Shown: one piece after another, positions 34,193-42,266 of the stretch
Numbering within the stretch: position 1 is the stretch's first letter
Layout of the letters: each line of letters starts with the position of its first letter
Origin: Schlegelella_A sp036496385
GTDB lineage: Bacteria > Pseudomonadota > Gammaproteobacteria > Burkholderiales > Burkholderiaceae_C
Length of the DNA stretch: 64,000 nt
Direction: 5' to 3'
Assembly (NCBI GenBank): GCA_036496385.1
Contig: DASXLD010000004.1
Location: 19,897 to 83,896, forward strand
Notes under the pieces: model-generated
The model's database searches: none
Told to the model about the DNA's origin: nothing
The model's input: only the letters and a program-made list of their open reading frames with translations
Made by a program: the position numbers and the translations under genes

Positions 34193-34954
34193 TCAGCGTC
34201 CCTCGTCGGCGCGTGCGTCGAGCGCCGGCGGCGCTTGCGCAACGCGGGCGCGGCGGCGCATCCGGATGTTGAGCATCTCGACGCCGAGCGCGAACGCCAT
34301 CGCGAAGTAGATGTAGCCCTTCGACACGTGCTGGTCGAAACCCTCCGCGATGAGGACGACGCCGATGACGACGAGGAACGCGAGCGCGAGCATCTTGATC
34401 GTCGGATGGTCGGAGACGAAGCGGCCGATCGCGGCGGCAAACAGCATCATCAGCGCGACCGACGCGATGACGGCGGCGACCATGATCTCGATCCGGTCGA
34501 CCATGCCGACGGCGGTGATGATCGAATCGAGCGAGAAGACCATGTCGATCACCATGATCTGCACGATCGCCGCGGCGAACGAGAGCGGCGCGGCGGCCGG
34601 CACGAGATGACCGGCCTCGCCGGTGATCGACTGGTGGATCTCGCCGGTCGACTTCCAGAGCAGGAACAGGCCACCACCGATCAGGATCAGGTCGCGCCCC
34701 GAGAGCTCCTGGCCGAGCACGGTGAAGAGCGGTGCCGTGAGGCCGGCGACCCACGACAGCGCGAGCAGCAGCCCGACGCGCATGAACATCGCCATGAAGA
34801 GGCCGATCCGGCGCGCCCGGTTCTGCTGCGCCTTCGGCACCTTGTCGACGAGGATCGAGATGAAGACGATGTTGTCGATGCCGAGCACGAGCTCGAGCCC
34901 GATCAGCGTCGCGAGCGCGATCCACGCCCGCGGATCGGTCAGCAGCTCGATCAT
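34193..34954 (-). CDS. TerC-family integral membrane protein
   Basis: This 253-residue TerC/Alx/YkoY-type membrane protein has about seven helices. Family signatures are ELVLGIDNIVFISILVDKVP (residues 20-39), with the acidic LGIDN, and VIDMVFSLDSIITAVGMVDR. The GEIHQSITGE loop near 105 is also present. The family includes manganese exporters and tellurite-resistance-associated proteins, and metal ions are the probable cargo. Its start overlaps the deaminase stop by four bases (ATGA), so the gene is translationally coupled to the purine operon, an association I cannot explain functionally. Confidence 0.86.
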   Translation of the reverse strand: MIELLTDPRAWIALATLIGLELVLGIDNIVFISILVDKVPKAQQNRARRIGLFMAMFMRVGLLLALSWVAGLTAPLFTVLGQELSGRDLILIGGGLFLLWKSTGEIHQSITGEAGHLVPAAAPLSFAAAIVQIMVIDMVFSLDSIITAVGMVDRIEIMVAAVIASVALMMLFAAAIGRFVSDHPTIKMLALAFLVVIGVVLIAEGFDQHVSKGYIYFAMAFALGVEMLNIRMRRRARVAQAPPALDARADEGR

Positions 34955-36027
34955 TCGCAGAAGCGGGCGAAGGTCGCGTCGAGCCGCTCGACCATCGCGA
35001 GCACCGCCGCGGCGTCGACGAAGCTCGCCTCGAGGCTGTTCCTCGCCAGCGCGTAGGCATCGGCCGCGCCGAGCTGCGGCAAGGCCTCGAAGGTGGCGAC
35101 GAAGTTGTCGTTGATGTAGCCGCCGAAATACGCCGGGTCGTCGGAATTGATCGTCGCCCGGATGCCGGCGCTCAGCAGCTCGCCGATGTTGTGGTCGGCG
35201 AGCCGGTCGAAGACACGCAGCTTCAGGTTCGAGAGCGGGCAGACGGTGAGCGCGACGCGCTCCCTCGCCAGCCGCTCGACCAGCGCCGGGCTCTCGACGC
35301 AGCGCACGCCGTGGTCGATCCGCTCGGCGTGCAAGACGTCGAGCGCGGCTTCGATGTAGCTCGGCGGCCCCTCCTCGCCGGCATGGGCGACGCGGTGCAG
35401 CCCGAGCTCGCCGGCGCGCGCAAAGACGCGAGCGAACTTCTCGGGCGGATGGCCGCGCTCGCTGCTGTCGAGGCCGACGCCGACGAAATGCTCGCGCAAC
35501 GGCAGCGCCTCGTCGAGCGTCGCCAGCGCTTCTTCCTCGCTCAGGTGGCGCAGGAAGCAGAGGATGAGCGCGCTCGTGACGCCGAGCTCGCGCGCGGCGC
35601 GCTCGCGCGCCGCGGCCAGGCCGTGGATCACGGTCGCGATCGGGACGCCGCGCGCGGTGTGCGTCTGCGGGTCGAAGAAGATCTCGGCGTGGACGACGTG
35701 GTCGGCGGCGGCACGGCGGAAGTACGCCATCGCCATCGCCTCGAAGTCGCTCGCGTGCAGAAGCACGCTCGCGCCGGCGTAATAGACGTCGAGAAAGCTC
35801 TGCAGGTCGGCGAAGCTGTACGCGGCGCGCAGCGCGTCGACGCTCGGATAGGCGAGCGCGACGCCGTTCTTGCGCGCCAGCTCGAAGATCAGCTCGGGCT
35901 CGAGCGTGCCCTCGATGTGCAGGTGCAGCTCGGCCTTGGGCATCGCGCGCAGCAGCTCGGGGAGCCGCCGGCGCGGCACGAGCGCCGCGAGGCGCTCGTT
36001 CGTCGCCGTGGCGAAGTCCATCGCCAT
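34951..36027 (-). CDS. add: Adenosine/adenine deaminase family protein
   Basis: This 358-residue deaminase has the metal-dependent amidohydrolase signature MPKAELHLHIEGTLEPEL, giving His35 and His37 as zinc ligands. Further conserved elements are HAGEEG near 215, DHGVRC near 240 and NSDDPAYFGGY near 300, the last with the acidic catalytic pair. The ELHLHIEGTLEPE form and overall length resemble bacterial adenine deaminases of the adenosine-deaminase family, so the substrate may be adenine, adenosine or both. It would convert them to hypoxanthine or inosine for xanthine dehydrogenase. It is encoded 11 bases after the binding-protein gene in the purine importer operon. Confidence 0.87.
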   Translation of the reverse strand: MAMDFATATNERLAALVPRRRLPELLRAMPKAELHLHIEGTLEPELIFELARKNGVALAYPSVDALRAAYSFADLQSFLDVYYAGASVLLHASDFEAMAMAYFRRAAADHVVHAEIFFDPQTHTARGVPIATVIHGLAAARERAARELGVTSALILCFLRHLSEEEALATLDEALPLREHFVGVGLDSSERGHPPEKFARVFARAGELGLHRVAHAGEEGPPSYIEAALDVLHAERIDHGVRCVESPALVERLARERVALTVCPLSNLKLRVFDRLADHNIGELLSAGIRATINSDDPAYFGGYINDNFVATFEALPQLGAADAYALARNSLEASFVDAAAVLAMVERLDATFARFCE

Positions 36028-36038
36028 CCGTTCGCCCG

Positions 36039-37226
36039 CTACTTCTTCTCGGCTCCCGGCACCTTGCCTTCGACTCCCTTGACGAAGAAGTTGATGCCGC
36101 CGAGGAACTTGTCGTCCGCGGTGGTGCCGGCGGCGATGACTTCCTTGCCGTCGTTGCTCGTGATCGGACCCTTCCAGATCTCGAAGCTGCCGTCCTTCAG
36201 ACCGGCCTTCACCTTCTCGACCTTGGCCTTGAGGTCGGCCGGCACCTTGTCGGAAATCGAGACGAGGTCGATCGCGCCTTCCTTGACGCCCCACCAGGTG
36301 TGCTGGTCGCCCTTCCAGGTGCCGTCGAGCGCATCGCGGGTGGTCTTGATGTAGTACGGCGCCCAGTTGATCACCGCCGAGGCGAGGTGCGCGTTCGGCG
36401 CGTACGCGGTCATGTCGCTGTCCCAGCCGAACGCGTACTTGCCGGCCTTGCCCGCCGTCTGCAGCACCGCCGACGAATCGGTGTTCTGCATCAGCACGTC
36501 GGCGCCGCCGTTGATGAGCGATTGCGCCGCCTCGGTCTCCTTCGGCGGGTTGAACCACTCGTTGACCCAGACGACGCGCGTCTTGATCTTCGGGTTGACC
36601 GACTGCGCACCGAGCGTGAAGCTGTTGATGTTGCGGACGACCTCGGGGATCGGTACCGAGCCGACGACGCCGAGCGTGTTGGTCTTGGTCATGCCGCCGG
36701 CGATGACGCCGGCCATGTAGGCACCCTGGTAGGTGCGGCTGTCGTAGACGTTCATGTTCGGCGCCGTCTTGTAGCCGGTGGCGTGCTCGAACTTGACGTC
36801 GGGCAAGTCCGCGGCGACCTTGAGCATCGGCTCCATGTAGCCGAACGTGGTGCCGAAGATCAGCTTGTTGCCCTGGCTGGCCATGTCGCGAAAGACCCGC
36901 TCGGCATCGGCCGCCTCGGGCACCTTCTCGACGAACGACGTCTGCACCTTGTCGCCGAACTCCTTCTCGACCGCCTTTCTCGCGTTGTCATGCGCGAAGG
37001 TCCAGCCGCCGTCGCCGACCGGGCCGACGTAGGCGAACGCGATCTTCAACGGGCCGCTCGCCGCGGGCGCCGGTGCGGAGGCGACAGCGGTGGTGGTGGT
37101 CGTTGCCGCCGGAGTCGTCGTGGTCGTCGTCTTCTCTTCCTTGCTGCAGCCCGAGATGATCGCGAGCGCGGCGAGCGATCCCCAGCCGGCGAGTTGGACG
37201 AAGGACCGTTTCGAGAGTCGAGTCAT
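36039..37226 (-). CDS. BMP-family purine-type binding lipoprotein of ABC importer
   Basis: This 395-residue lipoprotein has a Tat-like start (MTRLSKRSFVQLAGWGS) and a lipobox AIISGC with Cys27. A Thr-rich linker (about residues 32-56) precedes the binding domain (FAYVGPVGDGGWTFAHDNAR from about 64). The family binds purine nucleosides or bases and delivers them to a BMP-type importer. The sequence is closely similar in layout to the orphan binding protein at 26603-27721. It is encoded downstream of the two permeases and ATPase on the same strand, separated by 76 bases with a strong hairpin, and before the deaminase. Confidence 0.9.
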   Translation of the reverse strand: MTRLSKRSFVQLAGWGSLAALAIISGCSKEEKTTTTTTPAATTTTTAVASAPAPAASGPLKIAFAYVGPVGDGGWTFAHDNARKAVEKEFGDKVQTSFVEKVPEAADAERVFRDMASQGNKLIFGTTFGYMEPMLKVAADLPDVKFEHATGYKTAPNMNVYDSRTYQGAYMAGVIAGGMTKTNTLGVVGSVPIPEVVRNINSFTLGAQSVNPKIKTRVVWVNEWFNPPKETEAAQSLINGGADVLMQNTDSSAVLQTAGKAGKYAFGWDSDMTAYAPNAHLASAVINWAPYYIKTTRDALDGTWKGDQHTWWGVKEGAIDLVSISDKVPADLKAKVEKVKAGLKDGSFEIWKGPITSNDGKEVIAAGTTADDKFLGGINFFVKGVEGKVPGAEKK

Positions 37227-37266
37227 GGGTGGCTCCAGAGGGTGAGTGGCCGGAAGGGAAGGATCG

Positions 37267-37284
37267 GCTTCGCCGAGGCGAAGC
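37267..37284. promoter_or_regulatory. Perfect hairpin between permease and binding-protein genes
   Basis: GCTTCGCC and GGCGAAGC form an 8-base perfect stem around a 2-base loop, in the 76-base gap before the binding-protein gene. It has no T run, so it is more likely a transcript-stabilising or attenuating hairpin than a terminator. Such elements often raise binding-protein levels above those of the membrane subunits. Confidence 0.45.
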
Positions 37285-37302
37285 GAGCATTATTGCGGAA
37301 CG

Positions 37303-38220
37303 CTAGCCGGGGAAGAATGGCTTGCCGATCGACGCCGGCATGTTGACGCGGATGAAGCTGGCGTTGCGCGAGATGAGGACGAGCACGACGATCGTCGCCA
37401 GGTACGGCAGCATCGTCAGGAACTGACTCGAGACCTGCACGCCCTCGCCTTGCAGCTGCAGCTGCAGCATCGTCACGCCGCCGAACAGATACGCGCCGAG
37501 CAGCACGCGCGCCGGGCGCCAGGTCGCGAACGTCGTCAGCGCGAGCGCGATCCAGCCCTTGCCTGCCGTCATGCCCTCGACCCAGAGGTGGGTGTAGACG
37601 ACCGAGATGTAGGCGCCGGCGACCCCGCACAGAGCGCCGCCGACGACGACCGCAGCGAGCCGGATCCTGCGCACCGGATAGCCGAGGGCGTGCGCCGACT
37701 CCGGCGACTCGCCGATCGCGCGCAGCACCAGGCCGGCGCGCGAACGGTAGAGGAACCAGGCGATCGCGGCCGTCAGGACGATCGCGAGATAGACCATCGG
37801 ATGCTGGCGAAACAACGCCGGGCCGATCAACGGCAGATCGGCGAGCCCGGGAATGCGGAAGCCGTGCTGCTCGCCGAGCTTTTCCTGTGTGTAGCGGATG
37901 CCGACGAACGCCGAGAAGCCGGCGCCGAACAGGCTGAGCGCCAGCCCGGTCGCGTACTGGTTGGTATTGAGCCAGATGACGAGGACGCCGAACGCTGCGG
38001 CGAGCAGCGCGCCGGCAAGCGCTCCGGCGCCGAACGCGAGCCAGTCGTTGCCGGTGTGGACGGCGGTCGCGAAGCCGGCGATCGCCGCGACGAGCATCAT
38101 CCCCTCGGCGCCGAGATTGACGATGCCCGCGCGTTCGTTGATCAGGAGGCCGAGCGCGGCGAACGCGAGGACGGTGCCCGAATTCAGGGTCGCCGCGACG
38201 AGGAGCGCGAACTGCTCCAT
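37303..38220 (-). CDS. ABC importer permease, purine-type (second)
   Basis: This 305-residue permease of the BMP-type nucleoside importer family has about eight membrane helices. The ERAGIVNLGAEGMMLVAAIAGF segment near residue 29 is typical. The EAA-like loop IGESPESAHALGYPVRRIR near 170 contacts the ATPase. Its start shares one base with the stop of the first permease (CATCA overlap on the plus strand reading), so the two are tightly coupled. It is the partner of the permease at 38220-39368, giving a heterodimeric transmembrane pair. Confidence 0.88.
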   Translation of the reverse strand: MEQFALLVAATLNSGTVLAFAALGLLINERAGIVNLGAEGMMLVAAIAGFATAVHTGNDWLAFGAGALAGALLAAAFGVLVIWLNTNQYATGLALSLFGAGFSAFVGIRYTQEKLGEQHGFRIPGLADLPLIGPALFRQHPMVYLAIVLTAAIAWFLYRSRAGLVLRAIGESPESAHALGYPVRRIRLAAVVVGGALCGVAGAYISVVYTHLWVEGMTAGKGWIALALTTFATWRPARVLLGAYLFGGVTMLQLQLQGEGVQVSSQFLTMLPYLATIVVLVLISRNASFIRVNMPASIGKPFFPG

Positions 38221-39368
38221 CAGATGCCTTCCCGCGCCGGCAGCACCGACGTGGCGACGACCGGGCTCAGCGGCGCATCGTCGAGCGCGGGCGGCGCTGC
38301 CGCCGTCGGCCGCGCCGACTTCCAGCGCAGCCGATAGGCGATCAGCGTGTCGCACGCGAGCAGCGTGACGAGCAACAGGCCCTGGAAGACACCGGTGAGC
38401 GACTTCGGCAGCCCGAGCCGCGACTGCGCAAGCTCGCCGCCGATGTAGAACATGCTCATCAGGATCGCCGAGAAGACGATCCCGACCGGATGCAGCCGGC
38501 CGACGAAGGCGACGATGATCGCCGCGAACCCGTACCCCGCAGGAACGTGCGGCGTCAGCTGGCCGAGCGGCCCGGCGACCTCGAGGCCGCCGGCAAGCCC
38601 TGCCATGCCGCCCGACATGAGCATCGCGGTCCAGAGCGCCTTTCGCGACGAAAAGCCCGCGTAGCGCGCCGCCGCCGGCGCGAGGCCGCCGACCTGCAGC
38701 TGGAATCCCGCATAGGTGCGAAAGAGCAGGCCCCAGAACGCGGCGACGGCGACGAGCGCGACGATCACGCCGACGTTGACGCGAAAGCCGGCGAACAGCT
38801 TCGGCACCTGCGTCACCTTCAGGAACGTGATCGTCTGCGGGAAGTTGTAGCCATGCGGGTCCTTCCACGGACCGTAGACGAGATAGTTGAGGAGCTGCTC
38901 GGCGACGTAGACGAGCATCAGGCTGACCAGGATCTCGTTGGCGTGGAAGCGATCGCGCAGGAGCGCGACGATCGCCGCCCAGCACATCCCGCCGGCGACA
39001 CCGGCAACGAGCACGGGGACGAAGAACCAGCCGCCGGTCGTCGCCGTCGCTTCCATGGCGACGCCGGCGGCGAAGATCGCACCGACGATGAACTGCCCTT
39101 CGGCGCCGATGTTCCAGACGTTCGAGCGAAAGCAGACCGCGAGGCCGAGCGCGATCAGGAGCAGCGGCGTCGCCTTGACCGCGAGCTCGGTCAGCGCATA
39201 GACGCTCTTGACCGGCTCGACGAAGAAGACGGCGAGGCCGCGCAGCGGATCCTTGCCGAGGAGGAGGAACAAGCACGTTCCGATCACGACCGTGATTGCG
39301 AGCGCGATCAGGGGTGAAGCGACCGACATCGCCCGCGACGGCTCGGGGCGAGCCTCAAGCTTGAGCAT
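38220..39368 (-). CDS. ABC importer permease, purine-type (first)
   Basis: This 382-residue permease has an N-terminal extension and about nine membrane helices, with KATPLLLIALGLAVCFRSNVWNIGAEGQFIVGAIFAAG near residues 68-105. It belongs to the family of BMP-dependent nucleoside importers (YufP-like). The start lies 14 bases inside the ATPase gene's 3' end and the stop shares a base with the second permease's start, so ATPase, permease 1 and permease 2 are translated from one transcript. The last 40 residues form a polar, Pro/Ala-rich tail that is not a family hallmark. Confidence 0.88.
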   Translation of the reverse strand: MLKLEARPEPSRAMSVASPLIALAITVVIGTCLFLLLGKDPLRGLAVFFVEPVKSVYALTELAVKATPLLLIALGLAVCFRSNVWNIGAEGQFIVGAIFAAGVAMEATATTGGWFFVPVLVAGVAGGMCWAAIVALLRDRFHANEILVSLMLVYVAEQLLNYLVYGPWKDPHGYNFPQTITFLKVTQVPKLFAGFRVNVGVIVALVAVAAFWGLLFRTYAGFQLQVGGLAPAAARYAGFSSRKALWTAMLMSGGMAGLAGGLEVAGPLGQLTPHVPAGYGFAAIIVAFVGRLHPVGIVFSAILMSMFYIGGELAQSRLGLPKSLTGVFQGLLLVTLLACDTLIAYRLRWKSARPTAAAPPALDDAPLSPVVATSVLPAREGI

Positions 39369-40875
39369 GGTCCGCCTCCGCCGCGCCGCTCCAGAGCCCG
39401 CTCATCCACTCGCCGATCTTCTCGACCGTCGCCGCCGCGGCGGCGATGCTCGGCGAAACGCGACCGCGTGCGATCACGAGCAGCCGGTCGCAGATCTCGA
39501 ACAGCTCGTCGAGCTCTTCGCTGACGACAAGCACTGCGCAACCGGCATCGCGCAGCGCCAGCAATTCGCCCCTGATCTGCGCCGCCGCGCCGACGTCGAC
39601 GCCCCAGGTCGGCTGCGAGACGACGAGCAGCTTCGGCTGGGCATCGATCTCGCGGCCGACGATGAACTTCTGCAGGTTGCCGCCCGAGAGGCTCTTCGCC
39701 GCCGACCCCGGGCCTCCCGCCTTGACGTTGAAGCGGCGGATCAGCTTTTCGGCGAGCGCCTGGATGTCGCCGATGCGCAGCCACCCGCCGGCGCCGACTG
39801 CGCGCGTTCGCGTGAGGAGCGTGTTCTGCGCCAGCGAGAGCGTCGGCACCGCACCGCGACCGAGCCGCTCCTCGGGAACGAAGTGCAGGCCGGCGCTGCG
39901 CCGGGTGCGCGGCGACGCGCGCGCGATGTCGCGCTCGAAGAGCTCGATCGACCCCGACGGCGCCCGCCGGTCCTCACCCGAGATCGCTGCCATCAGCTCC
40001 TGCTGGCCGTTGCCGGAGACGCCGGCGATGCCGACGACCTCGCCGGCGCGGACGGCAAACGAGATGCCTTCGAGCGCGGTGCCGAACGGATCCTCCTTCG
40101 GCAGCGAGAGGTTGCGCACCGCAAGGACGACCGTTCCCGGATGGGGCTCGCGATGCTGCAGCTGCGGCGGCTCGGCACCGATCATGAGGCGCGACAGGCT
40201 GGCATTTGTCTCCCGGCTCGGGTCGACCTCGCCCGTGACCCTGCCGGCGCGCAGCACCGTGCACTGGTGGCAGAGAGCGCGGATCTCGTCGAGCTTGTGC
40301 GAGATGTAGAGGATCGAGCAACCCTGCTCGGCGAGCTTGCGCAACGTCACGAACAACGTCTGCACCGCCTGCGGCGTCAGCACCGAGGTCGGCTCGTCGA
40401 GGATGAGCAGCTTCGGATGCGTCATCAGCGCGCGCACGATCTCGACCCGCTGCCGCTCGCCGACCGAGAGCGTGTGCACGGGCCGGAGCGGATCGACGTC
40501 GAGACCGTACTCGCCGGCAACCTTGCGGATCCGCGCCGTCACTGCGGCGAGCGTTTGCGATTTGTCGAGGCCCAACCAGACGTTCTCCGCCGCCGTCAGC
40601 GTGTCGAACAGGCTGAAGTGCTGGTAGACCATGCTGATGCCGAGCGCGCGCGCCTCGGCGGGCGAAGCGACCTGCACCCGCTCGCCGTTCCAGCGGATCT
40701 CGCCGGCATCGGGGCGGACGGCGCCGTAGATGATCTTCATCAGCGTCGACTTGCCGGCCCCGTTCTCGCCGAGGACGGCATGGATCTCGCCCGGCGCGAC
40801 GCGCAGCGCGACGCCGTCGTTCGCCTTCACGGCCGGGTACGTCTTGCTGATGTCGACGAGCTCGAGACGAAGCAT
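39355..40875 (-). CDS. ABC importer ATP-binding protein with two ATPase domains
   Basis: This 506-residue double ABC domain protein is of the sugar/purine importer type. The first half has Walker A GENGAGKST (36-44), the signature LSVGERQRVEI and Walker B LLILDEPTSVLTP. The second half has a degenerate P-loop (GVSGNGQQEL), the signature LSGGNLQKFIV and WGVDVGAAAQ, the usual asymmetric arrangement for this family, where the second site is less catalytic. It energises uptake through the two permeases encoded immediately downstream. The gene starts 15 bases after the guanine deaminase gene on the same strand, so guaD probably belongs to this operon. Confidence 0.9.
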   Translation of the reverse strand: MLRLELVDISKTYPAVKANDGVALRVAPGEIHAVLGENGAGKSTLMKIIYGAVRPDAGEIRWNGERVQVASPAEARALGISMVYQHFSLFDTLTAAENVWLGLDKSQTLAAVTARIRKVAGEYGLDVDPLRPVHTLSVGERQRVEIVRALMTHPKLLILDEPTSVLTPQAVQTLFVTLRKLAEQGCSILYISHKLDEIRALCHQCTVLRAGRVTGEVDPSRETNASLSRLMIGAEPPQLQHREPHPGTVVLAVRNLSLPKEDPFGTALEGISFAVRAGEVVGIAGVSGNGQQELMAAISGEDRRAPSGSIELFERDIARASPRTRRSAGLHFVPEERLGRGAVPTLSLAQNTLLTRTRAVGAGGWLRIGDIQALAEKLIRRFNVKAGGPGSAAKSLSGGNLQKFIVGREIDAQPKLLVVSQPTWGVDVGAAAQIRGELLALRDAGCAVLVVSEELDELFEICDRLLVIARGRVSPSIAAAAATVEKIGEWMSGLWSGAAEADHAQA

Positions 40876-40890
40876 TGCGGACGGGTCGGG

Positions 40891-42237
40891 TCAGGCGGCG
40901 GCGCTGCGATCGTAGTGGCAACGGCCGGCGACGAACGCCCGGACGAGGTTCCGTTCGTCGGCGAGCGTCATCCAGGCGAAGAGGCGCTCATGCAAGGTGC
41001 GCGCCACCGCGGCACGGCGCGTCGCGACCGGAGTCGCGGCCGGATCCCAGACACAGACATCGGCCATCGCGGCCGGCTCGAGGCTGCCGATCTCGCTGCC
41101 GAGGCCGAGCGCGACCGCGGCACCGCGCGTCGCCGCGTGCAGCGCCTGCCACGCGGTGAGGCGTTCGCCGGCGAGCGCCTGGACCTTGTACGCGTCGGCC
41201 ATGTTGCGCAGCATCGACAGGCTCGTGCCGCCACCGACGTCGCTCGCGAGGCTGACCTGAACCCCCGCCTCGCGCGCGGCGCGCCAGCCGAACAGGCCGC
41301 TGCCGAGGAACAGGTTCGACGACGGCGAGTGCGCGATCTGCGCTCCCGCGGCGGCGAGCGCGGCGCGGTCGGCGTCGTCGAGCCAGATGCCGTGCGCGAA
41401 GACGCTCTTCGCATGGAGCAGCCCGGCCGATGCGTAGACGTCGAGGTAGCTGCGCGCTTCGGGGAACAGCTCCTGCACCCAGCGCACCTCGGCACGGCTC
41501 TCGGCGAGGTGGGTCTGCAGGTAGAGACTCGGGTCGGCGCGGCAGAATCGCCCTGCCATAGCCAGTTGCTCGCGCGTGCTCGTCGGCGCGAAGCGCACGG
41601 TGACGGCATAGGCGAGCCGGGCGCGGCCGTGCCAGCGCCCGATCAGCGCGGCCATCTCGCGCTCGCCGCCGGCGACATCGTCGACGAGGCCGGCGGGAGC
41701 GTTGCGGTCCATCAGCACCTTGCCGGCGATGAGGCGCATGCCGCGCGTCTCGGCAGCGGCGAACAACGCATCGACCGAGCCGGCATGGACGGTCGGGAAG
41801 ACGACCGCCGACGTCGTCCCGTGCGCGAGCAGCGCATCGAGGAAGTCCGCTGCCGCACGTTCGGCATGCGCCGGCTCGGCGTGGCGCGCCTCGGCGGGGA
41901 AGGTGTGCGTCGTCAGCCAGTCGAGCAGCTCGCTGCCGTAGCTGGCGATGACATCGACCTGCGCCGAATGGACGTGGCTGTCGACGAAGCCCGGCAGAAC
42001 GAGGCAGCCGGTGTGGTCGTGGCGCAGCCAGTCGCCTGCCGGGGCCTGCTGCTGCGCGGCGACGATGCGACCGCGTTCGACGAGCAGCCAGTGATCGGGC
42101 CGAAAGCGCACTGCCGGCGACTCGGTCGCGCCCCACGCCGGTTCGGCGACGAAATCGAGCAGGTCGCCGCGGATCGCGATGCGCTCGGCGCGAGCGGCGC
42201 CGGGGCCGGCAGCGGTAGCGGAAGACGGCAAGGCCAT
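40891..42237 (-). CDS. guaD: Guanine deaminase
   Basis: This 448-residue amidohydrolase-family enzyme converts guanine to xanthine. Zinc ligands appear in PGFVDSHVHSAQ (His88, His90). Guanine deaminase landmarks include THTFPAEARHA near 109-119, LAESRAEVRWVQELFP near 244-259 and AHSPSSNLFLGSGLF near 305. Its place directly before a purine-type ABC importer, and divergent from xanthine dehydrogenase, supports the assignment. The ATG at 42237 is 10-11 bases beyond a TATACA-like motif, so the message may be leaderless. No ribosome-binding site is visible. Confidence 0.9.
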   Translation of the reverse strand: MALPSSATAAGPGAARAERIAIRGDLLDFVAEPAWGATESPAVRFRPDHWLLVERGRIVAAQQQAPAGDWLRHDHTGCLVLPGFVDSHVHSAQVDVIASYGSELLDWLTTHTFPAEARHAEPAHAERAAADFLDALLAHGTTSAVVFPTVHAGSVDALFAAAETRGMRLIAGKVLMDRNAPAGLVDDVAGGEREMAALIGRWHGRARLAYAVTVRFAPTSTREQLAMAGRFCRADPSLYLQTHLAESRAEVRWVQELFPEARSYLDVYASAGLLHAKSVFAHGIWLDDADRAALAAAGAQIAHSPSSNLFLGSGLFGWRAAREAGVQVSLASDVGGGTSLSMLRNMADAYKVQALAGERLTAWQALHAATRGAAVALGLGSEIGSLEPAAMADVCVWDPAATPVATRRAAVARTLHERLFAWMTLADERNLVRAFVAGRCHYDRSAAA

Positions 42238-42266
42238 GCGAGATGCGTGTATACCATCGCCACACC
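42238..42266. promoter_or_regulatory. 29-base divergent gap between guaD and xdhA
   Basis: Only 29 bases separate the two start codons. GTATAC at 42249-42254 gives TATACC on the plus strand and TATACA on the minus strand. Each lies 10-11 bases before its own start codon, as a -10 element for a leaderless message would. No ribosome-binding sites are visible on either side. The -35 regions would have to lie inside the opposite gene. This is a possible shared regulatory point for purine catabolism. Confidence 0.4.
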
